Shown in pieces: positions 59,001-62,570 of a DNA stretch of 64,000 bases. Position 1 is the first letter of the stretch. Every line of letters begins with the position of its first letter. Position numbers and translations under genes: made by a program. Location: positions 10,955,944 through 11,019,943 of the forward strand of contig CM037848.1 in assembly GCA_021234535.1 (NCBI GenBank). The letters are read 5' to 3'. Under the pieces are notes generated by a model. The model saw only the letters and a list, made by a program, of their open reading frames with translations. It made no database searches and was not told the origin of the DNA. This DNA comes from Stichopus chloronotus (lineage: Eukaryota > Echinodermata > Holothuroidea > Aspidochirotida > Stichopodidae).

Positions 59001-61772
59001 TTTTTCATGCCACCCAAGCACCAGCCTGACTACACGTACCTGAGAAACGTTGGCATACAACGAGTCCACCTCTTCACTTTCATCCAGCTCATGTGTCTCG
59101 TTATCCTATGGATAATAAAGATCACTGTCGCGGCTCTTATATTCCCAATCATGGTAAGTTACTACTGATCGGTTACTTTGGGATCTTCAAAATGGTAATG
59201 AGTTTTAACTGATACTTTCAAAGTAAAATGTCACAGCTGTTGCCTTGCAACCACGGCTGTCCCTCCCCACAGTTATGTTTGAGAAATCTTGTGGAACGTC
59301 TGTAAGAGGCATTTCATTTAATGTGAGGCGTCGTGGAAGAGCAGTGACATGATGACCACATGACTCTACTCTCTACCCATAATGCATGATTTACTATCTA
59401 CCCGTAGTGCATGGTTCTACACTCTACCCATAATGCATGACTCTACTCTCTACCCATAATGCATGATTTACTATCTACCCATAATGCATGATTCAACGCT
59501 GCACCTATAACGCATGATTTTACTTTCTACCCATAATGCATCATTCTACTCTGCACCCACAATGCATCTCTAACCATAATGCATCCTTCTACCTCTTACT
59601 CTGTATTATGTTCACTTGATTCCTTGCACTCAGTTTCCCTGTCTCCATAATGCATGGTTACACTATATACCCATAATGCATAACTCTACTCTCTACCTGC
59701 AATGCATGATTTACTGTCTACCCATAATGCATCATTGTACTCTGCACCTGTAATGCATGATTTTACTCTCTACCCATAATGCATTATTTCACTCTGCACC
59801 CATAATGCATCTCTAACCATAATGCGTCATTATACTCTGTACTCTGTATTATGTTTGTTTGATTCCTTGCACTCGGTTTCCCTTTTTCTTTGACATCATC
59901 TTTTCACTTGTGCCTCAATGAAATTCCATCCTCTTCCCATCGATGTCTCGTAGGTGGTCGGGATGGTGTTTGTCCGGAAGCTCATGGATTTCATCTTCAC
60001 CCAAGAGGAACTGTCCAACTTGGATGACATCATGCCAGAGGTCATCAAGAGAGACAGACACGAGCGGGAGAAAAAGAAAGAGGAAGAGGCTGCAGAACAG
60101 GTCGGTAAACAATAATAATTTTAATTAATTGATTAATCAGTCAACATGCTAATAATGCCCACCTAAGATGTTCATTGTTCTCACATCATAAACGATTAGC
60201 TGTTACAATCATATGTAGATCAGGTTCATGTTGACTTTGTCATAAATATTCAAGGTACATAGCATTTGGGTCTGTTTGTTAATTTTCTTATTGTACTTTT
60301 ACTTTTTTGGGGGTAATGGTTGGGATTGTGGTTGGAGAGTCATCAACCACAACGGACAGTTTGTATCCAGAGCACAGTAACCAAATCTCTCATGGTGATT
60401 TTTTTAGGTTTACAGCAGACACTTAACCTTGTCATGAATTATTAGTCATTTATTTAATTATGTCATATTTTTTGTCATTTTACTCGATATGTTCGTTGAG
60501 CTGGGGTTGTAATGTCACCAGTGACCTTAAAAGTGACCCACTCTAGCTGGAATACCATAACCAAATCGGTTGCAGGAAGCTTAATGGCACACCATGGAAG
60601 TAGTATATCCACTTCCATGAGTTCGCAGCATACTCTTTGTCTCATAGTGAAGTGGTCGTTTACTTTGGCCGCAGAGCGTCATCTCACCAATGTCAATTCC
60701 ATGCTTCTTGGCTTGCCTTTTTCAGGAGAGGTTGAACCAATGTCAGGTTCCAGGTCGAGTCCAGGTACCCCTCTCGGGGGGTAACGTTCTCAGCATTCCA
60801 GTGGAGAAGGTCAAATTCGAACCAGACACCAGGACAATAAATATCTCCGACGAGATGTCTAAGTGCGGCGTTTGGAAGTTCATCGCCGAGAACTCTGAGA
60901 CTCACACCGTACCGAAACATCACCATAAAGAGTGAGTCAAACTTCACTCATCTTCTTGCCTCAAATTTCAATTTTAAATATCTCATTGGAAATCCGAAGC
61001 AGGAGAAAAAGCTTCCCTCTGAAGTGTGATGATAGCCTTTCTGAAATAAGCTGATAGAGTTTGACGGCAGTGATTAAATTAATTTGGGTTTTATTGTCGT
61101 AGTGTTTGTTTTAGGGCAGTCCAGATTATTGAGAAATACATTATCGAGAAATACGAAAGTAGTTTGAATTTGAGGAAGCTCATATGGAAGGTCATCACAC
61201 AGGAAGCTCATATGGGGGTCATCACACAGGAAGCTCATATGGGGGTCATCACCGACCCTATCGGAGAGATTCACCCACTGTTTTAGATAAGTGTCCAGAG
61301 GGTAATGAGGCAGGGGTGAAACCAGACAATTGGACATTCTAACCACCGAGCTAACCGGTCCACATTAAGTTCAGTTAGTTTGTCTAGTATGACATTGCAA
61401 GTTTCCCATAATGCAGTGCACCACTTCAAAACCAAAATTTGCTTAAAACGCCATCACTGCCAAAGACAACATGCTATCGAGATGTGGTTCTCATGACTTA
61501 AGAGAAGAGAGAAATGTTTCCTCAATTTTGTTAAATCTTTTTTCTCTTTCACTGGCAAATCCCTTTAAATCTTTTCCTCATCATCCATTCTCCACTTTCT
61601 CCCGTGCAGCTCACAGGCTGTCCCAAAATTGGAGACTATACCGTCGAGTCCAAGGGAATCCACCATCTTTGAGGTAGGAGGGGAACAGTCGTCCCAGGAG
61701 GACGTATCAGATATTCGTATCGAGGTGCCGACGATATCGGTGCAGGAGGACCACGGTGAAACACCAGTATGA
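19956..61772 (+). CDS. SLC4A10-like: SLC4 family Na+-coupled bicarbonate transporter, whole gene (22 coding exons, spliced)
   Basis: Plasma-membrane transporter that couples sodium to bicarbonate/carbonate movement and regulates intracellular pH. The joined exons total 3507 nt (1168 aa), close to the usual 1050-1250 aa of vertebrate SLC4A7/8/10. Soluble N-terminal domain about residues 1-470; membrane domain about 490-1020; C-terminal tail to 1168. Visible hallmarks are [10 protein letters not shown] (exon 10), LTILGSTGP (exon 11), LVATDAS (exon 12), four loop cysteines (exon 13), [13 protein letters not shown] (exon 15), KLKKG across exons 15/16 (the SLC4 stilbene-site motif), [13 protein letters not shown] (exon 16) and NISDEMSK in the tail. 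NISDEMSK recalls SLC4A8/10, while the ETPV end recalls the ETSL end of SLC4A7, so this looks like the single invertebrate relative of all three. Family assignment is certain; transport stoichiometry (NBC versus Na+-driven Cl-/HCO3- exchange) cannot be read from sequence. The start is provisional because exon 1 follows a splice acceptor. Confidence 0.93.
21489..21672 (-). pseudogene. Unidentified acidic coding-like fragment, minus strand
   Basis: A stop-bounded minus-strand frame of about 58 residues in a less AT-rich patch. It reads as protein: [20 protein letters not shown], then [16 protein letters not shown] and a helical [10 protein letters not shown] before TGA. Codon use is balanced, unlike neighbouring chance frames. 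It lacks an obvious start codon or acceptor, so it may be a relic of a transposon or retrocopy, or a terminal exon of an unrecognised minus-strand gene. Confidence 0.35.
22568..22706 (+). repeat. Foldback repeat family A, right half
   Basis: gctaggccttaaagggcgct, gttagtgaagcaaggggtaa and gaatacccacaccaatgagt are all family words in the expected order. Confidence 0.65.
22745..22925. repeat. Repeat family B, full inverted-repeat copy
   Basis: Starts cacctacctgtctcaac and ends gttgagacaggtaagt, so its two termini are inverted repeats about 180 bp apart. This is the layout of a small non-autonomous DNA transposon. Confidence 0.6.
24499..24770 (+). repeat. Dispersed repeat of the ggttcccac...gtcatgaaattttatt type
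   Basis: Begins agggttcccacagcctgg and contains two copies of agtcatgaaattttatt-like text around tttccaggtctgg. This resembles an interspersed sequence I recall from several fish and invertebrate genomes. Identity is from memory only. Confidence 0.4.
25421..25606 (+). CDS. SLC4A10-like: SLC4 gene exon 2, residues 26-87, His-rich N-terminal segment
   Basis: Acceptor follows a T-rich tract ending ggtgcag; donor is TCAG|gtaagg, phase 1 in and phase 1 out. It opens with [12 protein letters not shown], the conserved block of NBC/NDCBE N-termini, followed by alternating His and basic residues (eight His between residues 43 and 55). The rest is Ser/His/Asp/Glu-rich and unstructured in appearance. 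In vertebrate relatives the equivalent HRHRGHKH stretch is where alternative splicing and partner binding occur. Length is a multiple of three, so skipping would not shift the frame. Confidence 0.9.
27553..27570 (+). CDS. Candidate 18-nt in-frame microexon of the SLC4 gene (EEQRQQ)
   Basis: Inside intron 2, an acceptor-like catctttctttgcag is followed by exactly 18 nt and then a donor-like AAG|gtactt. Both edges are in phase 1, the same phase as the junction between exons 2 and 3, so inclusion would add six residues (EEQRQQ) directly before EQPSQRVKF without changing the frame. The location is a linker that varies between splice forms in vertebrate SLC4A7/8/10. It is short enough to be chance, and no homologue supports it. 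Confidence 0.3.
27791..28030. mobile_element. Foldback repeat family A, near full-length MITE-like copy (about 240 bp)
   Basis: The left end (cattgtagacacacttacc, ccttgctgctactactgcat) and right end (aaggcagtagtgacagcaag, gggtcagtcacttgtgaatg) are imperfect reverse complements. The middle carries gaggaagacctagggcatag and agggcgtggtgcgagaac. There is no coding capacity. The structure fits a miniature inverted-repeat transposable element. Confidence 0.6.
28031..28345 (+). repeat. Degenerate tandem array of an approximately 40-bp unit with CCTCATTTGAGG
   Basis: Six or more units containing acctcatttgaggttagt and acaaaccctcccagc. The core CCTCATTTGAGG is nearly palindromic. Confidence 0.75.
29043..29112 (+). 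repeat. Foldback repeat family A, internal fragment
   Basis: ccaaggcatagatggtgtga and tgctagaactttatttgggg match the family interior. Confidence 0.5.
29490..30010 (+). repeat. Diverged tandem duplication, two units of about 260 bp
   Basis: caatattttaggaggacagt occurs at 29525 and 29797. The following text stays alignable, with cagttctaggaag versus cagttctaagaaa and cctatccgtc versus acccatcccct, to the end of each unit. Confidence 0.65.
30553..30832 (+). repeat. Repeat family C, copy 1
   Basis: Aligns over about 280 bp with 49651-49930: shared atttcaagg, ataatttgcca, catggcatttt, tcttgaccg/agaggtctttct and aattgtcagtaaaatat words in the same order. Confidence 0.7.
31290..31800. promoter_or_regulatory. 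High-complexity intronic block, possible regulatory element
   Basis: Sequence less repetitive and less AT-rich than the surrounding intron, with a CCAAT word (aaccaatcag, 31685), CAGCTG E-boxes and gataatcagctgcg. The plus frame at 31304-31540 is open, but its Arg/Lys-rich product matches no SLC4 region. Regulatory role is inference. Confidence 0.25.
33280..34420. promoter_or_regulatory. Cluster of high-complexity blocks, possible enhancer
   Basis: Includes a perfect POU octamer ATGCAAAT (34298-34305), GGATTA and AGATAA words (about 33630-33650) and several CAGCTG E-boxes. Flanks are simple AT-rich sequence. Binding sites this short are weak evidence alone. Confidence 0.22.
33774..33812 (+). 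repeat. Family B end with CACAA microsatellite
   Basis: cacacttacctgtcccagca runs straight into five acaac units, so the microsatellite grew from the family B end. Confidence 0.6.
36053..36680 (+). repeat. Degenerate tandem array, unit about 48-60 bp (gtggtgagacaaatg...tttctgttgtaatgca)
   Basis: About ten units each containing gtggtgagacaaatg, a run of Ts with ctg, and taatgcagtggtaat. Open minus-strand frames here are artefacts of the repeat. Confidence 0.8.
37533..37677 (+). CDS. SLC4A10-like: SLC4 gene exon 3, residues 88-135
   Basis: Acceptor tttccctttgacag, donor GCGAG|gtgaat. Encodes [11 protein letters not shown], then an acidic stretch with [10 protein letters not shown] and ends in WKETAR. 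This matches the conserved SLC4 cytoplasmic-domain block (QRVQFILG, HDLFTEL, ETARW). The reading frame enters with one base from exon 2 or from the candidate microexon and leaves with two bases (AG) that complete the Arg of ETARW in exon 4. Confidence 0.93.
37678..39543 (+). other. SLC4 intron 3
   Basis: GT-AG intron of 1.9 kb. The stretch 38390-39080 is richer in complex words and CG than its flanks (for example ccgccgtgacggccggtcc) and may be a conserved regulatory block; nothing else was recognised. Confidence 0.8.
38390..39080. promoter_or_regulatory. Candidate intronic regulatory block
   Basis: Contains CG-bearing, non-repetitive text (aggcggcgtgttgtg, tgacgtaattttaaaa with a CRE-like TGACGTAA near 38792) flanked by AT-rich intron. 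Inference from texture only. Confidence 0.22.
39544..39704 (+). CDS. SLC4A10-like: SLC4 gene exon 4, residues 136-189
   Basis: Acceptor tttcatcttag, donor GCCG|gtaggt. Encodes WIKYEE and then [19 protein letters not shown], near-identical to the most conserved part of the cytoplasmic domain of all SLC4 bicarbonate transporters. This part forms the core fold of the soluble dimeric domain and, in NBCe1, contacts the membrane domain. The minus-strand open frames over this exon are shadows. Confidence 0.95.
39705..44209 (+). other. SLC4 intron 4 (4.5 kb) with coding-like blocks
   Basis: The proximal third (about 39860-41520) shows several long open frames on both strands and may be a decayed transposon. 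The rest is AT-rich, with a poly-C run at about 43737-43750. Confidence 0.8.
39860..41520. pseudogene. Possible decayed DNA transposon or nested gene remnants, unidentified
   Basis: Starts with gttctcaccagatgcggt and gttgcggtgcagtagccgca, which has the look of a DNA-transposon end. Protein-like minus-strand segments follow: 40060-40311 ([14 protein letters not shown] start with a good ATG context), 40324-40450 ([20 protein letters not shown]) and 41229-41465 ([20 protein letters not shown]). A plus-strand segment at 40680-40841 also reads like protein. No transposase catalytic motif or matching second terminus was found, so both element and function are unproven. Confidence 0.3.
44210..44419 (+). 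CDS. SLC4A10-like: SLC4 gene exon 5, residues 190-259, KHHHHGQKK segment
   Basis: Acceptor gaaatctgcag, donor GAAG|gtatgt, phase 1 on both sides (210 nt, frame-neutral). Encodes [20 protein letters not shown], a basic His run [10 protein letters not shown] and a Ser-rich end. It corresponds to the vertebrate stretch with MVLDxxxxSGQL and KxHHHQN. The intron starts immediately with a C-rich minisatellite. Retaining the intron would stop translation within a few codons (tag in gtatgtag). Confidence 0.93.
44428..44945 (+). repeat. 18-bp C-rich minisatellite (ccaacacccccttcccca)
   Basis: About 20 units, with a nearly perfect core from 44517 to 44720 and decayed edges. The 18-bp period is a multiple of three, so long open frames appear on both strands (for example PTNTPFPTN repeats); these are artefacts. 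The array begins nine bases after the exon 5 donor. The complementary strand has G-runs compatible with G-quadruplexes. Confidence 0.95.
45291..45424 (+). CDS. SLC4A10-like: SLC4 gene exon 6, residues 260-304, variable linker
   Basis: Acceptor ttgtcattacag, donor AAG|gtgaga, leaving in phase 0. Encodes a Ser/Asn/Glu-rich, low-conservation linker ([20 protein letters not shown]) typical of the splice-variable region between the two halves of the SLC4 cytoplasmic domain. Support is splice phase and position rather than conserved motifs; the flanking exons leave no alternative that fits the frame. Confidence 0.85.
45425..46252 (+). other. SLC4 intron 6
   Basis: GT-AG intron. It contains a compact family B hairpin (45606-45705) and otherwise nothing recognised. 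Confidence 0.8.
45606..45705. repeat. Repeat family B, compact hairpin copy (about 100 bp)
   Basis: cttcacttacctgtctcaac at one end and gtgtggagacatgtaagtga at the other are inverted repeats; cagcagcttcactcccatct lies between. Confidence 0.65.
46253..46501 (+). CDS. SLC4A10-like: SLC4 gene exon 7, residues 305-387
   Basis: Acceptor cttcttccgtag, donor GATAAG|gtaaat, phase 0 on both sides (249 nt). Encodes [43 protein letters not shown] and YHEIGR, then ATLMSDK. This is the second conserved half of the SLC4 soluble domain and one of the strongest family matches in the window. Confidence 0.95.
46829..46925 (-). repeat. Foldback repeat family A, left-end copy
   Basis: tgtagacatatacttacccc, ttgcttacaccggtgcattg, tttaaccctacacatc and ccaaataaagccatagtacc, then the unusually well kept atgccctatttggc. 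Confidence 0.65.
47506..48352 (+). repeat. Pyrimidine-rich low-complexity block, degenerate CTCCCATC units
   Basis: About 850 bp almost free of purine runs, built from ctcccatc, tctctccc and cctttctc words. The frames covering it (up to 289 residues, Ser/Pro/Leu) are artefacts. It lies in intron 7, 150 bp before the exon 8 acceptor. Confidence 0.92.
48506..48599 (+). CDS. SLC4A10-like: SLC4 gene exon 8, residues 388-418
   Basis: Acceptor cttcttccag, donor CCAG|gtcagt, leaving phase 1. Encodes [11 protein letters not shown] and [15 protein letters not shown], matching the family block FHDVAYKAK / [19 protein letters not shown]. It is preceded by an unusually long intronic pyrimidine block. 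Confidence 0.94.
48821..48977 (+). CDS. SLC4A10-like: SLC4 gene exon 9, residues 419-470, linker to the membrane domain
   Basis: Acceptor ccattcattcag, donor GGACG|gtgagt. Opens with [12 protein letters not shown] (family: EWDPSIRIEPPK), continues through a Pro/Gly/Asp-rich linker and ends LDRTGR, matching the vertebrate LQRTGR that joins the cytoplasmic and membrane domains. The usual Glu before Trp is replaced by Val. Confidence 0.93.
48978..49305 (+). other. SLC4 intron 9
   Basis: Short GT-AG intron with poly-T runs and an aataatgataataata stretch; nothing else seen. Confidence 0.8.
49306..49480 (+). CDS. SLC4A10-like: SLC4 gene exon 10, residues 471-529, first membrane span
   Basis: Acceptor tcgctcttacag, donor ATGGTG|gtaagt. 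Encodes [23 protein letters not shown], then the hydrophobic first span and [14 protein letters not shown]. These match the start of the SLC4 transporter core (GGLxx[21 protein letters not shown]). Confidence 0.95.
49481..50457 (+). other. SLC4 intron 10
   Basis: GT-AG intron mostly occupied by family C copy 2 (49651-49930). A duplicated stretch follows, with cacggtgtattagattcaca and cacggtgtaccaggtttaca as its two copies, then a short coding-like piece (about 49999-50133). Confidence 0.8.
49651..49930 (+). repeat. Repeat family C, copy 2
   Basis: Diverged partner of 30553-30832 in the same orientation (see that entry for the shared words). Further text upstream (cccccccgtacatgaccacc) is specific to this copy. 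Confidence 0.7.
50458..50591 (+). CDS. SLC4A10-like: SLC4 gene exon 11, residues 530-573
   Basis: Acceptor tgtcctcctag, donor TGCGG|gttagt (a weaker gttagt donor, fixed by reading frame). Encodes ESLLGAS, then [18 protein letters not shown], the re-entrant and substrate-site region conserved in the family ([18 protein letters not shown]). Confidence 0.94.
50592..52072 (+). other. SLC4 intron 11
   Basis: GT-AG intron. It holds a four-copy 10-bp tandem repeat at 51129 and a decoy acceptor after a long T run at 51956 (using it would meet a stop in frame). Confidence 0.8.
51129..51168 (+). repeat. Four tandem copies of a 10-bp unit (gaagacaata)
   Basis: gaagacaata is repeated four times with a single a-to-g change in the third copy. 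Confidence 0.9.
52073..52285 (+). CDS. SLC4A10-like: SLC4 gene exon 12, residues 574-644, membrane spans
   Basis: Acceptor ttttcgtcttccag, donor CACAG|gtatgc. Encodes [37 protein letters not shown] and [12 protein letters not shown], matching LxLRxxIGLWT, LVATDASSLVxYxTRFTEE and IFIYEALEKL of vertebrate NBCs. It ends at the entry to the large third extracellular loop. Confidence 0.94.
52511..52612 (+). repeat. Dispersed GGATCC / GGTACCCAGGTATCCGG repeat
   Basis: tttggatccaggtagcagt, cgggtacccaggtatccgg and gggttcccaggtatccggat. The second motif is itself doubled. It is related to 19814-19935. Confidence 0.6.
52797..52858 (+). repeat. Possible tRNA-derived SINE head
   Basis: gactcagttggtagcatcct resembles a tRNA D-arm (CTCAGTTGGTAG), but no B box is found at the expected distance. 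Confidence 0.25.
52974..53029 (+). repeat. Two tandem copies of a 28-bp unit
   Basis: agattgtaacaattcataaa and agattgtaacaattcaaaaa begin two adjoining units, each ending aaaatgg. Confidence 0.85.
53178..53457 (+). CDS. SLC4A10-like: SLC4 gene exon 13, residues 645-738, third extracellular loop and next span
   Basis: Donor ACAGTG|gtgagt is good; the acceptor (ctggtaactcaaacag) has a poor pyrimidine tract but is set by frame. The loop holds four cysteines (C657, C659, C684, C699), as in Na+-coupled SLC4 members, and two N-glycosylation sequons (N651-Q-S, N663-D-T). Then comes [15 protein letters not shown] and FKTTRYFPT, matching PDVLFWxVILFF and FKTxRYFPTKVR. The exon is 280 nt, so skipping would shift the frame. 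Confidence 0.93.
53458..54345 (+). other. SLC4 intron 13
   Basis: GT-AG intron, largely a degenerate tandem array (53712-54150). Confidence 0.8.
53712..54150 (+). repeat. Degenerate tandem array, unit about 60-70 bp (aacttgtcaaagtatgttgagggc)
   Basis: Seven or so units with acttgtcaaa followed by a gttgaggg-like word, strongly diverged, with an attattattattgttatt insertion. Confidence 0.65.
54346..54459 (+). CDS. SLC4A10-like: SLC4 gene exon 14, residues 739-776
   Basis: Acceptor ctctcaccaccag, donor TTCAAA|gtgagt, phase 0 both sides. Encodes [18 protein letters not shown] and [10 protein letters not shown], matching the family sequence KVRSxxSDFAVFLTIxxMV / GIPSPKLxVP. Together with exon 13 it reconstructs YFPT-V-R around the splice junction. 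Confidence 0.94.
54693..54860 (+). CDS. SLC4A10-like: SLC4 gene exon 15, residues 777-832, QQITAVI span
   Basis: Acceptor ttctgcttttttag, donor TTGAAG|gtattg. Encodes [19 protein letters not shown], then [19 protein letters not shown], the single most diagnostic sequence of Na+-coupled SLC4 transporters. The KLKK stilbene-binding motif is completed by the first codon of exon 16. Confidence 0.96.
54861..55869 (+). other. SLC4 intron 15
   Basis: GT-AG intron of 1.0 kb. A frame at 55249-55461 is open but has no recognisable content; nothing else seen. Confidence 0.75.
55870..56048 (+). CDS. SLC4A10-like: SLC4 gene exon 16, residues 833-891
   Basis: Acceptor gtttggtcttgcag, donor GGCTGCAG|gtaggt. 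Encodes [31 protein letters not shown] and the ESECKAPGE loop, matching GYHLDLLMV / [19 protein letters not shown] / ESECSAPGEQPK. The intron begins with degenerate copies of the exon-end and donor sequence. Confidence 0.95.
56030..56530 (+). repeat. Degenerate tandem array derived from the exon 16 end and donor
   Basis: Units of about 25-30 bp with gtccaaggtgat, gatgcaggtgggtctgtg and related words. The first unit is the exon 16 end itself (cccaaggtgattggctgcag|gtaggt), and an early copy reads tccaaggtgatcagttgcag. Many copies keep a cag|gt donor-like core. Confidence 0.7.
57036..57108 (+). CDS. SLC4A10-like: SLC4 gene exon 17, residues 892-916
   Basis: Acceptor ttccatccacag, donor TTGAAT|gtaagt. 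A short 73-nt exon encoding [15 protein letters not shown] and MTSILN, matching REQRVTGLMIFILMG / MTSxLKFIP. Confidence 0.94.
57418..57870 (+). repeat. Tandem array, unit about 42-46 bp (tgtaccatataccagtgtatatggtacacagtgtaaa)
   Basis: Around ten diverged units in intron 17 (57109-58378). Each unit contains gtacca and tggtac, so it can fold on itself. Open frames on both strands (up to 169 residues) are artefacts. Confidence 0.88.
58379..58447 (+). CDS. SLC4A10-like: SLC4 gene exon 18, residues 917-939
   Basis: Acceptor atttctctcacag, donor GTTCAG|gtaggc. A 69-nt exon, phase 0 on both sides, encoding [19 protein letters not shown] and ending KGVQ, matching [23 protein letters not shown]. Confidence 0.94.
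58448..58979 (+). other. SLC4 intron 18
   Basis: Short GT-AG intron, AT-rich, nothing recognised. Confidence 0.8.
58980..59153 (+). CDS. SLC4A10-like: SLC4 gene exon 19, residues 940-997
   Basis: Acceptor cattcttccgttag, donor ATCATG|gtaagt. Encodes [20 protein letters not shown], then [19 protein letters not shown] and ends FPIM, matching DRIKLFxMPAKHQPDxIYLR / LLWxIKxSxAAIVFPMM. It covers the late membrane spans. Confidence 0.95.
59335..59890 (+). repeat. Tandem array of ctctacccataatgcatgat (about 20-22 bp) with higher-order duplication
   Basis: About twenty units with the palindrome ATGCAT in intron 19. A larger block of about 240 bp occurs twice: each ends with ctctaaccataatgc, a ttactctgtattatgtt-like stretch and gattccttgcactcggtttc. 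Confidence 0.9.
59954..60100 (+). CDS. SLC4A10-like: SLC4 gene exon 20, residues 998-1046, last span and start of C-tail
   Basis: Acceptor cgatgtctcgtag, donor GAACAG|gtcggt. Encodes [19 protein letters not shown], then LDDIMPE and a highly charged Lys/Glu/Arg run. It matches [33 protein letters not shown]. The charged run resembles the tail that recruits carbonic anhydrase or adaptor proteins in vertebrate relatives (inference). Confidence 0.94.
60101..60725 (+). other. SLC4 intron 20
   Basis: GT-AG intron; open short frames before exon 21 are not supported. Nothing else seen. Confidence 0.78.
60726..60931 (+). CDS. SLC4A10-like: SLC4 gene exon 21, residues 1047-1114, C-terminal tail with NISDEMSK
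   Basis: Acceptor ttgcctttttcag, donor AAAGA|gtgagt. Encodes [20 protein letters not shown], then NISDEMSK and a His-rich end (KHHHK). NISDEMSK is the tail motif known from vertebrate SLC4A8/SLC4A10. The donor is superimposed on an in-frame stop: unspliced RNA reads GAG TGA and ends the protein at 60935 (see findings). Confidence 0.9.
61173..61252 (+). repeat. Three tandem 27-28-bp copies (aggaagctcatatgggggtc)
   Basis: Three near-identical units ending atcacac, lying immediately beyond the SINE-like head and probably its tail. Confidence 0.9.
61257..61372 (-). mobile_element. tRNA-derived SINE-like element, minus strand, in intron 21
   Basis: Read on the minus strand, GGTTAGCTCGGTGGTT (61341-61356) is a near-consensus tRNA A box. 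GGTTTCACCCC (61313-61323) lies about 33 bases further on, the right distance for a B box but diverged from GGTTCGANNCC. A non-tRNA body and 28-bp tandem repeats follow. No clean acceptor/T-stem structure of a working tRNA is present. Confidence 0.5.
61610..61772 (+). CDS. SLC4A10-like: SLC4 gene exon 22, residues 1115-1168, terminal exon ending in PDZ-ligand ETPV
   Basis: Acceptor ttctcccgtgcag; two bases (GA) from exon 21 plus C give Asp. Encodes an acidic Ser/Glu/Asp-rich tail ([20 protein letters not shown]) and stops with TGA after ETPV. The last residues fit a class I PDZ ligand (x-S/T-x-hydrophobic). Vertebrate NBCn1 ends ETSL and binds PDZ scaffolds, so a scaffold interaction is a reasonable inference. 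The tail itself is too divergent to align; frame and stop position are the support. Confidence 0.85.
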
Positions 61773-61957
61773 TGAAGAGGTCAGGGGTTATCAGTACCCC
61801 GTTCTCCCGTCACTGCTTGTGTAGCCTCCACGGGATGCATTTACAAAAATACTAAGACGTGTGTGATGTTATCGGACTTCGGTCTACTGACACTGATCTG
61901 AGAGAGATTATATAAGGAGCAATGAGCTGATATCGTTTTTTTTTTCTATCATTTTGG

Positions 61958-61963
61958 AATAAA
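61958..61963 (+). promoter_or_regulatory. Candidate proximal poly(A) signal AATAAA
   Basis: AATAAA about 185 bases after the SLC4 stop codon, preceded by a T-rich run. It would give a short 3' UTR. Confidence 0.4.
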
Positions 61964-62539
61964 GGGTATAGCCATTCGAGGTTGTTTGCTTCTCGATACG
62001 TTCGAGCTGGGGAATCGCCGCCGCGACAAACCACGGCTGCCACAGCCTGAAGAAAAGGCTGCCCTCGCAAAAATATAAGTCTTGGGTGAATTTTTGAAAG
62101 AAACAACTACAACAAGGACAAGAACTGCTGTGAGGTTCATGCTTGAAATTCATTTAGAAAGAGTCTTTATCTGTACCTCGAGTATGATGATATATCAGGG
62201 AAGATATTATGAGAATGTATAATTTTACAGAAATACCACCTTTATGTAGATAAAATGAAGATTTGACTCCTCGCCGTAGATTCTAATGTAAACTATTTAA
62301 ATGTCATTGAAATGTCAAAGACAAAAATATAAATGTAAAAAGAAACAATGGTAATGTGAAAACATGTGATTTGCAGTACTGTTTAAAAGTCGTTGGATGC
62401 AATGGTTAAAAGACCCAAAAGATTATTTGGAGTCTATCGAATTGTCTAAGAACATGTAGTCAAAGCAAAGCTGAGCTTTTAATGAATTAGTACCAATCAG
62501 TTTTCACTGAGGTTCCTAAATTTGTTGAGCTTAACTATA

Positions 62540-62545
62540 AATAAA
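62540..62545 (+). promoter_or_regulatory. Candidate distal poly(A) signal AATAAA
   Basis: AATAAA in an A/T-rich context (ctataaataaaattg), about 770 bases after the stop codon. It may be the end of a longer 3' UTR form. Confidence 0.4.
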
Positions 62546-62570
62546 ATTGAAAAATTGAATTGTTGGGAAA

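Larger units (their letters stand above)
61773..62570 (+). other. SLC4A10-like: Probable 3' UTR of the SLC4 gene
   Basis: Non-coding sequence directly after the stop codon with no further acceptor or open frame that fits. Two canonical AATAAA hexamers lie inside (61958 and 62540). The true end cannot be fixed without transcript data. Confidence 0.55.
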
